Positions 1 through 12,210 of a stretch of DNA of 64,000 nt are shown one piece after another. The translations under genes and the position numbers were made by a program. Origin of the DNA: Triplophysa rosa (taxonomy: Eukaryota > Chordata > Actinopteri > Cypriniformes > Nemacheilidae); the NCBI RefSeq assembly GCF_024868665.1, contig NC_079902.1:15531154-15595153 (forward strand), written 5' to 3'. Positions within the stretch are counted from its first letter, which is position 1; the number at the start of each line of letters is the position of its first letter. The notes below the pieces were generated by a model. It searched no databases and had not been told where the DNA came from. It was given only the letters and a program-made list of their open reading frames with translations.

Positions 1-1090
1 AAATGTACCTCTCTCTTTTACGAGGGAAAGTAAATGAATTATAAGGGCAGTTATTTATTAACTCTGTGTGTGCAAGATCTTTATCGCCGAAGAGCTCTGC
101 AAGCAGTCAGATATTTATTTTTGATGTCAGGTGTGATGTTGGAAGTGCACTTTTATCAGTCAATGCTGTAAAATTCTTTTATCCATGAAAGAGCGCTTGA
201 TACTTATCCGACTGAATAACCGTTTGGCAGAGATACAAATGTAAATACAAACGTCCTGCGTTTGTTTGTTCCCTCTGCATCACAGTGCCTTAAACATTCA
301 CATTTAATCGTACAGTGCAGTGTTTTCTTTTTTAGTCCACATTACACAGTTGTTTAATCCTGTCTTGTCGTGGTGAGGTATCTGTTTCCCACAGTCCTTA
401 GATGTCTCTCTCGTCTAAAGCGAAGCCCCAGGTGCGTTCTACTCGAAACACGGCGTCCAGATTCCCACCAGCTTCTGTGTGGGGTTTAAACCCTTGGCAT
501 AGGACCAAATTATTCATAATTAGTTAAACAGGGTAATTTATACAGCTGGAGAAAGTGTGGAGTGGGCAAAGAATGTAAAGCCAATGCAGGTGCTTCTCAA
601 CATTACTAATCTCCTCACATCACTCCTTCAGTCAAAGGATGCTTTCAGGCTCTCTCAGGTCCCCAGTGCTCGTATGCTGGTAAACCGACATCAGTGACAG
701 TTAGACACCTGTAAATCCAGGTGTGTTATGAGCTGCGCTGCTGTGTCTGCGTTTCCTGAGCTGCCACAGGGAGCTCGCAACACTCTACTTGACAGTCCTT
801 TGCTGTGTGAAATGTGGACAAAAATGCTATAAACCCAGATGTTCAAATCAAACAGCAGCACACCTTTAATGCAGAAAAAGAATGTTAAAGGAACTTTCTG
901 GGAAAATCGCATACACATGTCTGGGTCATATTTCTCATTTAAAAAATATGCTTGGTGAAAATTAAGCCTATTTTTAGGATCATTAAGATGGTTAAGCACA
1001 TTTTCACACATAACTTTTACTACAATAATGTCACCATTGTAATACTAGATGAAAAACACATTTAATACTTTGAGGATGTTCGTTCTTTAT

Positions 1091-1420
1091 AGGGATATTT
1101 CACACAAAAATAACATTTATTTTATCATTTACTCACCCTCTTGTCGTTTCAAACCTACCTGTAGTTTCCTCCTTTCGCAGAACACAAAAGAAGATATTTT
1201 GAGGAATGTTGGTAACCAAACAATGACGGTACCCGCTCACTTCTATTGTATGGACACAAAACCAATGCAAGTAAATGGTAAACCGCCATTGTTCGGTTAC
1301 CAACATGCTTCACAATATCTTCCTTTGTCCTCTGCAGAAAAAAGAAAGTCATACAGGTTTGAAATGACAAAAGGGGGAGTAAATGATGACAGAATTTTCA
1401 TTTTTGGGTGAACTATCCCT
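1091..1420. mobile_element. T2/Kolobok-like MITE, full length
   Basis: Termini AGGGATATTTCAC and GGGTGAACTATCCCT are inverted repeats. The flanking 4-bp repeat is TTAT at 1087-1090 and 1421-1424, a variant of the TTAA seen at related copies. The interior has the typical order: ATTTACTCACCCT, GAACACAAAAGAAGATATTTTG, GTTGGTAACCAAACA, then the mirrored sequence. Known: TTAA duplications with AGG-type termini characterise Kolobok/T2 elements. No protein is encoded; the 120-codon frame across it is chance. The superfamily assignment is inferred. Confidence 0.75.
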
Positions 1421-2019
1421 TTATGTACTGCATTTATTTAGTTATAGATTATATATGCTCATTATATACAGCAATCTTTTTGAATAGTTTTTACTTTAAT
1501 ACAATACAAATTGTTTTGTTACACTAATGAAAAGCTAATGAGAATCTAATGCAGGGGATAAGCCTTATGGTCATTAAAATACAATTTTAATGCCCCGTAA
1601 TAGGCTTCATTGTCTTAATGCAAAATTGTCTTTTGACTTTGTGCTTAAATGTGACCCAGAGCATTTTCACAAGATTCTCCCTGTCATTGATTTTGTCGAT
1701 TTAAAGTAGATCAGCCTTCAGTATGAAGTTGAAAAACAGGGAAAGGAAATGTTCTCATCACTATTCATTGTTCAGTCAGTATTCAGCACCAATACTAGTG
1801 AACAGCTCCCGGCATGAGTTCAGCCTGTGCTGAAGGATTGATAAAGAACACAGTACAGCCTCTTTCAACCGTCAATCTGCAGCGCTCTCCTGCTCTCTCA
1901 CGTCTTTCTCACGGAACCCTGTTTAGCTCCGGATGAGCGCTGCCATTACCGCCTTCACGTCTTTTAATACTGACAACCATCTTCCTTTGTCCCGCGTTCT
2001 CTCTGCCATGTCCTTGTTT

Positions 2020-2650
2020 CATTATTGACTGAAGCAGTAATGATTATTTTCCATTGGTGTGAAGTGAATGTGAAACAGCCCCAGTTTCTCTCCGGGGGCC
2101 AGCGACATTGGCAGCGAGCTATCCAGCAATACTAAAGAACAGCCTTGGACTTAGGAGCTCTTTTTTGATTTGTATGGTCGCCTCATTATTCATCCGAATG
2201 AAAAAGAACAAATTAATAATTTGTTGCAAACAGCCCAGGGAACGTGCTTATGCCAGCATGACATCCATTTTTGAAAATATTGCACGCCGGTTGATATTTC
2301 ACGGCGAGCTTTTGGGTTCGTGAAGCAATGCTTCTGAATATTTTTGCATGTTCCGTGCGATAATCTTACCTGCACGTGGATTACAAGCATGCGCAAATGT
2401 GGGAGTGAATTAAAACTCAAATCTGCAGTCAGCCAGTGTACACCCACAGTGGAAAGTCATTAAACAGCACTCAACTTAATCATTCTTTAACTTTTCATAA
2501 TTAGGACCCAGGGCTACCGTCGGCTCCGGCACTGTTCACGCTTGGCTTTCGGCCATGAGTTGACTGAAGTTAAATTAGGCGAGATGACTTCTTTATTAAT
2601 GCATCTGCAGTGTGAATGACGGGCATGTTGAGCATGTTACATTAACTGAT
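2020..2650. promoter_or_regulatory. Candidate conserved non-coding block with a homeodomain/SOX-like palindrome
   Basis: Repeat-free sequence with many ATTA/TAAT cores and a perfect 19-bp palindrome, AACAAATTAATAATTTGTT, at 2207-2225. It also holds ATTCATCCGAATGAA and TTCATAATTAGG. No splice-flanked coding frame is evident. Conservation is an impression from composition; only alignment can establish it. Confidence 0.35.
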
Positions 2651-2699
2651 AGTTTACTGCTTCAAATCAGCACGTTATGTTTTTCATATTTGTTCATGT

Positions 2700-3090
2700 T
2701 AGTGGAGTCTGCTAAGGCAAACATCGCTGGGACTTTTGCTTATACCTGAGGTTAGGGATTTGAACAAACCCAGAACCTTAATATTGAATTTTGGAGCGTA
2801 ACTTATCCTACACTATTTGTGTCATAGACATTCATACAGTAATACCTTAAATCGTGTGGCTTATTAAAAAGAGTTGGGCTATTGCTTTTCTAAGCATTCG
2901 GATGTAAGTTTTTTTAATATTTGGTACTAGTCTGCAGACTTGCTAATCAAACACACAGAACACCCCAGGTAGCGTATTGCAATGTCAGAACACCTTGGCG
3001 ACTGCATAGCAACAACATTGCAGCCACCTACATCACCCCAGTATTTCATAGATGAGCATCATTCGCATTTACTTCAGAAAATATACCTCA
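2700..3090 (+). repeat. Old interspersed repeat (GGCAAACATC..GGGATTTGAACAAACCC family)
   Basis: GGCAAACATCGCTGGGACTTTT, GGGATTTGAACAAACCC, TTAAAAAGAG and TTTCTAAG occur in the same order as in the reverse complement of 55690-56020. It is followed by degenerate TAGCAAC / CACC minisatellite-like text around 2950-3045. Two diverged copies in opposite orientation suggest an old repeat family; borders are approximate. Confidence 0.45.
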
Positions 3091-4319
3091 CCTCTATTTC
3101 TACTGTAGGATGATATGATATACAACTCTAAAAGCTTCTTCCTTTCACATTCTCTTCAGTGACTTACATTACTTTAGCTGTAGCTGTTTGAATGCAACAA
3201 CTACTCTGAGTTTTTTAACCCACTCTCTAGTGTTGACATTTTCTTTCTAGTTGAAATCTTTTATTTACACCGGTGAGGTCACAATATCAGCCGGCGCCTT
3301 AAAAAAGCCGCCACTACATACGGTAGCTTATAGTGATATGTAAGAACAACAAATAAACCTCACAAATGCTTTAATACTCTTCCTCCATTAGTCTCAGCAG
3401 TCTGCCCGTTCTGTATGACTCTGTAATGGCAGTACGCTCGCTCTCAAGCACGTTATGTCAGTTTGGTTTAGGTCAAGCAATTTACCTTGGGCTACCAAAA
3501 AAAGCTTTAAAAAAAGATGAGTTTCTTGTTAACAGAAGGACCCTAAAAGAAGCCCATCGCCTGGAGGGCCTTATTTGAGCAACATGGCCATGATGGGGAT
3601 TATGATTTATTGAAGTTGTGATCATCTCAAGCCGACCTGAGGCGGGCAGCTCCGTGGGGTTTTGTTTGACTGTGTGTTTGCTAGTGGATGGCTGTCACAA
3701 GCATCTCTCCAGCCCCACCTCTAAAAATAGAGAGCACTCCTCTCTCCATGCTGCCTTTCCTGCGGGGAATTTTCCTCACCACATCATTCTGTTCTGCTAG
3801 TGTCTCTCTACTGTCAGATTGCCTATCCGTCCTTCTATTCATCCTTCCATCTGTCTGCAACATTAGTGCTAAAGTGTAATGCGCCTTGACATGCATTACC
3901 CCCTGGCCCCACCTCGTCTCTGCTTCCCTTCACCTCAGTGGAGTACACGCACACCTACCTCCGCTATTGACATATGCATGAAAGCACATTTATACAACTT
4001 TCATGTGGAGTGCAGAGCTTCCATGCTATAATCTTTTATGATGAGAGCTTTTAGATATCTATTACGGAGGATTTGTTTATATTAAACTGTTGTCAAATAG
4101 ATGATAAAGTCGATGCATTATAATGAACAGTTGACTAGGTGTGTGGGTGTTACAGGTGTATATATAGTGTGGTTTAGTGCCGTGTTGTTCAGGAGATTTG
4201 TGCTGTAGTGTTATATTCAATATCTCCAGTTGAGGTGCGGGGGAAATCACTTTGGCTCTCGCATAGACTCCATCAAAGACTAAGAGAGAAACTTCAATAT
4301 TCGCCTTCCAGCTGTCATC

Positions 4320-6160
4320 TAGAGTCAGAAAGCATCAGCCAGTGATACTTTAAACCAGCATTCTCCCAGTGAGTGACAGGTGCAGGGCTAAATGATGGCT
4401 CGACGGAGCTCCTTTGAATCCGGTCCCAAAAAGAAAGCAAATGAGATGCAGAAAGCACATCGAGTCTCAGCAGCCCCAAAAGATTCCTTACCCTGCTTTT
4501 CTCCAACGACAGAAATGCCACCACATCATTCGCGGATGTTTTTGGAACAAGCCGAGCGAGCTTTAGGATTTAATGCAAACATGCTCCTGCAGGGGATCTT
4601 CAAATATAACTTGTGCATTCTTTTCTCAGACTGACATGGTTTTTCAAGGGATATATTTGGGATTTGAGAGAAATAGGGCACACTCCATTTGCCTTCGTGA
4701 CCTTCCTTTGACCCGGCTTTCGAAATTGCATTGTTCTGTCATGCTCATTGGGTATTCGCCTCACCCCTTATCTTTTAACTGCTGTCTGCATAGATGTTTC
4801 CTCAAATGTGCACAGCCCCTGGCTGTAATATATTTAAATGGTATAAAGTAGCTCATTTCACCAAAGATATGCCCCGGATCTCCGTTCCCATAAACAACCA
4901 CTTAGAATACAAATGGTGGAAATCTGGGCAAATACGTCTGAAAACATCATTTGTTTCCCTCCTTATGAAGTGATTCGTTTACCCACTGAGGGGTGGAGAG
5001 TTGTGAGCTAACTCGATTGAGAAGCCAAAATCTAAATAATGCGCTTTGCCAGGGATGGCCTCAAAAATAATTGCTATCAAGCTGGATGTGCGAGTGGGAG
5101 ACGGGGAGATGAGCTCATCAGAGTAGAGAGCTATTTACCAGAAGTGACAGGAGACAAGATGTTCTCCCGTGGGTGTGTTTGCCACACTGCGAGACCTCGA
5201 CTGCTGGGGGTCCAGTAATTACAACAATTAAGATGGATATCCTTCAAGTCATCTTAAACAGAACGTAGGCGCCGGTTCATTACTGTCACGAGAATTTGGC
5301 TTGATCTTTAGTCACAGAATTGATTTTTGCGTTTCACTTTTTTGGCAGTTTGAGGATGGTAAGGAGACTGCATTTCAGACATTGTTCTGTTTTCATTGTT
5401 TTTGTCGAAATTGTCGACTTCAATTGTTCACTATGAAAAGAGTTCCTGTTGATGTAGACTTCTTTGTTTTCTTGGTCGAGTTGCACTTTATAGATCGAGA
5501 AGAGCAGCTGCGAAGGTGCTTGCTCTCAATTTCTCCATAACATCCTTTCTCACCCTCACTTCGTCTTATCGAGCTAATTGTTTGAACAATGACTTGCGAT
5601 GAGCAGTGACTTGAGTGAGGAGAAGGGTGAAGAGAAGGTAATGACTGGAGCTTTTTCAAGGCTCGCCGAGACAATGGAGACAACAACATCAATAAAGAGT
5701 AAACATTTCCCTACTTCTCCTCACACTGTTTAATGGAGACCCAGGCTCCTGGTGGAGATAGATGAGGGCTCGCACAGAGCAGCGACTAGGTAAATGTGTG
5801 TTTTCTCTGGCCAACGCTATTGGTGTGGAGGGGAGAATCAGAGAGCGTACAGCATTAAATGCTGGGTGATTAAGGAGTACATTTGATGGAAAACCGGGCA
5901 GTATTGACATGCCTTTGTCTCCTCTTCCTGTAAGTCTCCCTGGGCTGCACTAGGTGAGGAAAGGTTGCGAGTGGATTCAGAAAAGTTAGGGTGATTGATC
6001 GCTTTGCAGCAGTTTCTGTGTCGGCTGTGTCCTGCCATTGATTTCACCATCCAACTTCAGGGATGGAAGTCTTAGATTTATTTTACTGCTAATCATTATT
6101 CCCCTGGTGCTTTATCAAGTGAACAAGGTGATTAAGATGATGCTACACAATTAATTTCTG
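4320..6160. promoter_or_regulatory. Candidate conserved non-coding region
   Basis: A repeat-poor 1.8 kb with patches of mixed composition and TAATTA/CAATTA-type words, for example CCAGTAATTACAACAATTAAG (5212-5232) and GTGATTAAGATGATG near 6130. Short frames on both strands overlap without splice sites. It could be ordinary intron. Confidence 0.25.
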
Positions 6161-6471
6161 CCAGCAGATAGGTTATATTTTTTTCTTTCTTTTCCCTTGC
6201 TCCTGCTCATTTAATCCTCATTGTTTATTTTCCTTGTGGAAAAACAGAATCGCATCATCTTTGTGCCATGACACGAGCAAGATGAACGCATCCAGGCTCA
6301 CAAGTTGTACATACATAAGCAGCCACACAAGAGTGCGCTTTTGCTTAAACTCGGTGTGATGTTTGGTTTTGAACGTTTTAGACGTGCTGTCAAAATTGCT
6401 GATTTTCTTATCAGCGCCACGGATCTTCACTTTACATAGTTTAAATGATAATTATAATTATAATCCTATAA

Positions 6472-6555
6472 AGTTTACCCAAAAATGGTCCCCATTGACT
6501 TGATTTTTAATCCCACTATGGAAAGTCAACGGGGGGACCATGTTTTGGGTGAACT
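6472..6555. mobile_element. 84-bp hairpin MITE derivative (internally deleted T2-like element)
   Basis: The left arm AGTTTACCCAAAAATGGTCC and the right arm ending GGGTGAACT are inverted copies with few mismatches over nearly 30 bp. They are separated by a loop of roughly 20-25 bp. The outer ACCCAAAA..TTTTGGGTGAACT ends match the TTAA-flanked MITE family, so I read this as a nearly coreless derivative. A transcript of either strand would fold into a long stem. Confidence 0.65.
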
Positions 6556-9329
6556 GTGCATGCCAAACCACCGTTACAGACTTATGCTCTTTGTAGAGGA
6601 AAAGTGTCTTTTCTTTCCACCACCTTCAAGACCGTAAGTGGTTTTGAATTAAGAGACTCTCTGTTTAAAGTCAAACAGTAAGCCGAGGAAGGGAAATTCT
6701 GTCTGTTCACACAGAGTTGGGCAGGGTTTGGTGCAGGGGCAAAGAAACGCAGGACGGTCTCGCCCACAAAATCTCGCCTGCGTCTTTGTTCAGATGCATC
6801 GCACAGAAGCGGCTGAGCTGAATGGAGGATGAGTCTCCTGTACTGCTATCTGTATCCAGGCTCTGAAGAAAGACAGGAGAGATGGTGTCCTAGAGATGCT
6901 ACTGCATAATTTCGCTCTTGTCGCTGGCCTTCTCACAGATGTCTTTGTTCTTCTCTCTTTGTTCTTTTGAGGAGTGGAACTTGAGACATAAGAGTGAGGT
7001 TCTGATTAGCATTTGTATGCAAACCGTGAACTTGCCAAGACTGCAAACAATAACTGTACGAGACGCAATATTTTAGACACTACAAAGAAATACACAAACA
7101 CATTGTTTTTACTGTTTATCTGTGTAGGTGTGTTTTATTTAAAGGCCAAACCTCAAGAACGGAGACTGGCCTTTGCAAAGAGATGCTTCTATTTACTTGA
7201 TGCTGTATGAAGTTAAAGGGTTTGAAAAATGGAAAACAAGGTATGATAACAAAATGATCAGGAAATATTTCAGCATTGTTTCTAGGTCACTAATCATAGC
7301 AGTTTGTGATGCTGATGTTAATTCATTTGTACAAAAGTTGAAAACAGATTTTCTGGCTTCCATTGAAGCATGTAGCATTCTTTATATTACATTCACAAAT
7401 TATTTACTATACCAGATATTTGCTGTTCTGTTGTACAGATAAAATGACTAATATATGTAACAAGATGCCTCATTCAAGCGCTCTGGCGGGGTTGCAAGAT
7501 TTTTGTAACAAAATCAATCATCCGTAACCTAATGTACCTAGTCCAAATAACAACTTTTAAAAATAAAATCATCATAAGATGACAGCTAAATAACAAAATC
7601 CTTTCACTCTTAACATGCGGGAAAAAACAACCCGCAGCAACAGTTTGAAAGAAGCCAAATTCCATGAGAAGACTGCAGACTCGGCAACACAGACAGACTT
7701 TGCACCTTTCCATTATGGTGGGCCATAGACACAGCTGCTAATGCGGCATCTAGTTATATATATCTATGGTTATATTAGTAGTAGTAAAACTATTCCGCGT
7801 TGTTTTTTCCAAATAATTGTATGTTTTTGTACGATTCCCATCGTACGAGTTCATACGAATTAGCCACCTTGTGAAATAGTTACAAATTCCCTAGAGATCA
7901 GGATGGTGTCACAAATGTTTATATGGCCTAGATTTTCTTAATGGTTGTAGACTTTAAGGGACTATATTGTGCAATTCGTTTTGCATAAATGCATATCAAT
8001 GCTCGCTTCACTTTTATACATTTATGTTTACGAACCGTTAGATTTGTTTCCAAAGCTTCAGTACATAATGGCACTTTCTTCTGTCTTACGAATGTAGTGC
8101 AAATGCTCTTAAGAATGCTGAAGGCGAACAGAAATGAGATGTACAGCTCTCTACTTGGAGCGTCAGAAAAGTGAGTGACAAACACACACATTTTTACCAA
8201 ATAATACGTCATTAATAGCCGATCACTTCCGCGATTTGGTACGATTGCTTTCATATCAGCAGCGATCCGTACTGGAGTTCACATAAACCACACCCCAGAC
8301 CTCCCTTTTTTAAGCGGACTCGGGTACAGTTAGCGGGTGCGCATCCAAGCAAACCGAACTCTGACATTAATCGAACCCGGGTGCGCACCAAAAGTGCTAA
8401 TGTGAAACCGCCCTAAGACCCTACTGTATGCACTGTATATATGTCAAAAAAGCAACTATATTTTTCACGTCCATATAGCTTCAGGCACGGAAAAAACATG
8501 ATAAAGTAAATAATTGTGCAATTTTTTTACACCAGCAAACTGCACTGGGTAAGCATGTTTAGTCCTGCAAGGGCTTTGCTCTAATTGCATCATGTTAGAA
8601 GCAGTGGTGTGATGGCTGAGCGGTGTAGCAATGTATGTGGGCCCAGGGTGCCTGCGGCCTCGGCGCGCTTTCGTGTGTGTACTCCCACACACACAGACAA
8701 ACACTGTGTGGGAAGGCTTGGATCCCGCTCAAAGAGAAAACACATAGTATAGGGTGTAAGGAACAAGTTTCTGCCATGTTGTGTGCCGTGGGTTGCGATG
8801 GTGTGAGTGGTTGGCATAATATGTCTGTGCTGTTGATTAAGATTTGAGCGTGCTAGCACACGTATGTATGTGTTTATGAGTGCTCGCAAATTGGCAAGGG
8901 ATTTAGTGAAGACTCTGCATGAACATCGTGTGTGTGATGCTGTATTATCTGGCCAGCTTCTCCACATCTGGCTGTCTGTCAGCTTGGCTGCCGCAACGGG
9001 GAGATCCTCCATCTCCTGCGTCTGAGCCATCATAAGGCGATGTGGTAGTTACACGGCCTCGCTTGTTTACTTTGGCAGCCCAAGAGAGATGTGGGGGGGC
9101 TGGCTGCGGCATGGGATTTCTCCAACGCTGGAGTAAAACGCCTCATTGCCAACACATACACGCTTACACTTACAAGCACACCTGGAAGCCGCATGCTCAA
9201 GCCAGGGTCGGCTGTGGCACAAAATTGTGCCAGTTCTGGTCCTGCTGTAATATTGAAGGCTGGCGTTTGCGGGCGGTTGTTCGCTTTTTGTTTTCGTAAT
9301 GGCTTCATCACACTGTATTGTGTCACATA
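6556..9329. other. Intron stretch without recognisable features
   Basis: AT-rich single-copy-looking DNA with scattered purine and CA-rich patches (for example ACACACACAGACAAACAC near 8690). Short frames occur on both strands and overlap; none has a domain or splice context. GTACGATTCCCATCGTACGAGTTCATACGAATTAGCC (7839 onward) looks like debris of a repeat. Confidence 0.5.
8286..8420. repeat. Possible fragment of a TGTGAAACCGCCCTAA-ended repeat
   Basis: AATCGAACCCGGGTGCGCACCAAAAGTGCTAATGTGAAACCGCCCTAAG is unusually CG-rich and resembles the end of a fish DNA transposon. No partner terminus was found upstream. Confidence 0.3.
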
Positions 9330-9507
9330 AGTTAGATAACCGAACAACCCATTCACTTTTATTGTATGGACACAAAACCAAAGAAAGTCAATGGGCACCG
9401 CCGTTGCTCGGTTACTAACATCTTCAAAATATCTTCTTTTGTGTTCTACAGAAGAAAGAAAGTCATACAGGTTTGAAATGAAAAAAAGGTGATTTACTAC
9501 TATCCCT
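9330..9507. mobile_element. T2/Kolobok-like MITE, 3' half only
   Basis: From GATAACCGAACAACCCATTCAC to CTACTATCCCT this follows the right half of the copy at 1091-1420, including TTATTGTATGGACACAAAACC and GAAAGTCATACAGGTTTGAAATGA. It ends at a TTAA (9508-9511). The left half is absent and the left boundary is approximate. Confidence 0.7.
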
Positions 9508-10689
9508 TTAATGTGAAATATCACATTGTGCCATTATTATTGGGATATGATCTGAACACAGAGTGAGCAAGAATTTTTGATATATTAGTTTTGTCCATTC
9601 AGCGGTGCTTTCTGTATTCAGCACACACGCCACACTGAAATCAGTATGTGCGACAGAGTCATAGTCCAGTCATTTTAAATGTAATGTAGTGTTCAAAACT
9701 TCTACTGAAGAAAACTTTACTTCATTATCAGCAAATGAATGTAATATTCCCTGGAGTTACACTGACATTAAATTAGACTTTTTTTATATACTGGTCACCA
9801 TTTAAATTCAGAGTCACTGACCATTAAAATTGGATGAAACATTTTTCTCCTTAGTAAACATCTATTGAGATCTGTTTTTGGGGTTCTTCAGCACTCATTT
9901 TGGGACTTAAACTTACTCCTTTCATTTCACACTCTGTGCAATATTAATGCAACTTATTTTTAAATCTTGTTTAATAATGTGATCTCAGTATGTGAGAGGA
10001 AGCGGAATGCAGGACTTTATGAAAATATATATATCCTGTCTCTCATGGACTGTGGGATACTGATGATGTGTATTGCAGATGTCGTGGGTTCTGCAGATAA
10101 AAGAGTTTAAGATTCTGAACTACCATGGCCATAGCCATAACATCCTTCAGGCGGCCCTGCCAACCTATTGATTCTGGTCCGTTTTCGGGAACATAAGTAA
10201 TCGATTGCAGGGACAGATTGATTTTTTTTAAGTAGCAGATTTTATATGTGCTGGTTTTTAATGGCTGTGTTTGATGGATGTTGAAGATATAGTGGTCAGA
10301 ACAGCGGAAGCTTCCACAGCAGCTTACCTTCGGCCAAGATCATTCCAGATCTGATGTATGCATTTCTCCCTGTGATCACGGTGTTATGGATCGAGAGAAA
10401 AGATGGAAATGAAATGTTCATCTACCTCTTTTGACTATGAGCTGGCATCATTCGAACGCCTATTTTCGGAACACGTGACTTAGCGTGTCGTGTAACACCA
10501 AATTTGTGATACTAAATTTTTGTGGTGGAATATACACTCGTAATAGTTTTCTTTCAGAGGCAACTTCGTTAATTCCCTCCGCCGATTTCTCAGATCATCA
10601 CCCTGTCTTCCAGCTCATAATCATTAAACAATTTTCTCCACTTCAGCTTCTTTCCCTTTTGTTCTTAATTTTAGTTTGATGAATTACAG

Positions 10690-11230
10690 TTGTCTTTCTT
10701 TGGGGCGTTCGTTTGCTGTGATAGACAAACATAAAGCGGCCAGGCAAAAAACAATTTCCTCACACCATGTTTCAGTCACTTAAATACCCATCATTTCAGG
10801 CTGACAACTTAATTCTTTGTTTCCCTGTTTATGGGGCGTCATGTGGGCACAATGTGTAAATGATTGTCACTGTTGTCGGAGCCATTAAGTTGCCCACAGT
10901 TCTCTGTTATTAGTGTTCCCCTAATTCCGTCAGCTCCACGGCCATCTCCAGCCTTCAATATCACCCGCCTTTGTTTATTGCCATCCTTTCCTGAATTTGA
11001 GCAAATTAAGATCCTGATTATTTTATTTGCCGGATGAGGACTTGTTAATGATCTTTCAACAAATTAAATAACCTTGGGCCATGCTAGGATTAATTAGATA
11101 ATAAGAATCACATCTCTTTTATCTTTTTCTCCCTCCACTAAATGCATTATGTCTTGATGGCGCTAAGATCTAAATTGGTTTTCATTTTAATGGCTGATTC
11201 TAAAACTCTCAATCTGAGAAACTAAACTCG
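10690..11230. promoter_or_regulatory. Candidate conserved non-coding block
   Basis: No transposon signatures. Dense homeodomain-type words include GCAAATTAAGATCCTGATTA (11001-11020), ACAAATTAAATAACC and GGATTAATTAGATAATAAG, plus TTTGTTTATTG (forkhead-like) near 10970. This texture is typical of developmental enhancers in fish introns. Function and conservation are inferred. Confidence 0.4.
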
Positions 11231-11885
11231 TTCACAACTTTCAAAAGAACAATAAATGGTTTGGGGTTTCTTAAGAACGCTCTATTCCTTCATCGCGTTC
11301 ACATCGCATCAGTCTTGTCGAAGACCGAACCTGATTTATTGCACCTTTTATTTAAGGAGGCATTTGCCAATGGTTAGTGATGTTGAGGATGTATCACCGG
11401 CCATGTTTCGCTGTGTTCCCCAGAGCGGTAAAGTTTGATGCCCACATCCCAAATTAAAGGCAAGTCAGGAACAGTACAGTTTAAATTCAAAGTTGTGCGA
11501 GCCTCCCGTTACCTTTGGGAATTTTCCCGTAACGGTTTTATTTGTAATAACCAAAGAATAGAAAGAGAAGACTCCCTCTTAGATATTTGTGGATTGAAGG
11601 ATCCCAGTTTGATGCTACTGACACCAATTATTTTGGTGCTCGAGCTGGTCTGCAGAACGTCAAAGGAGTGATCAGACTTTATACATCACTTCTAAAGCTG
11701 TCAGATTATTTACTTTAGAGCAACGACTCGCGACATGTTTGGTTCATCGTCAAGTCACGAATATTTTGTTTAGAGTGTCCACACTACTTTGGTTTATGGA
11801 GTGTCCAACAACAAGTTTACGTACATAAAAGGTTTCTAATAATAGGCAGTTATTATTACCTTACCTCTTGACTGACTCTCAAATG

Positions 11886-12210
11886 ATTCGTTCGGCGATT
11901 CATCTGTCTAATCACCTCCTTTCTGACAGCTCTGATCTGATTGGACAGATTGTCTAGGCTGCTGTGATTGGTCTACCGCGTACAGCGTCGTAATGGAAAT
12001 TAGGCAGGCATTGTCGCAAATCTGACACGGAACTGAAATTAGAACGACAGACGACTCGTTCGCGTTATTCAGAGTCGACTCCTTTTTTCCCAAGCCAATA
12101 ACTTTGTTATTCGTTCACTTTCGGCTTTACAACTTAACGGACTGCTTACATTTCCACAGCAACATTACACACTGCATGAAATGTAATTTTAAGGACATTG
12201 TAATAGTTAC
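11886..12210. repeat. Possible degenerate repeat with GATTCGTTC / GACTCGTTCGCG motifs
   Basis: ATGATTCGTTCGGCGATTC at the left and GACTCGTTCGCGTTATTCAGAGTCGACTCC at the right share TCGTTCG words, which are common in fish transposon sub-terminal regions. No clear termini or target repeat. Confidence 0.25.

Noticed and set aside
1049..1411. 120-codon open frame (+)
   Set aside because: It lies almost entirely in the MITE at 1091-1420, a non-coding element.
9030..9524. 164-codon open frame (-)
   Set aside because: Part runs through a MITE copy; the remainder shows no homology pattern.
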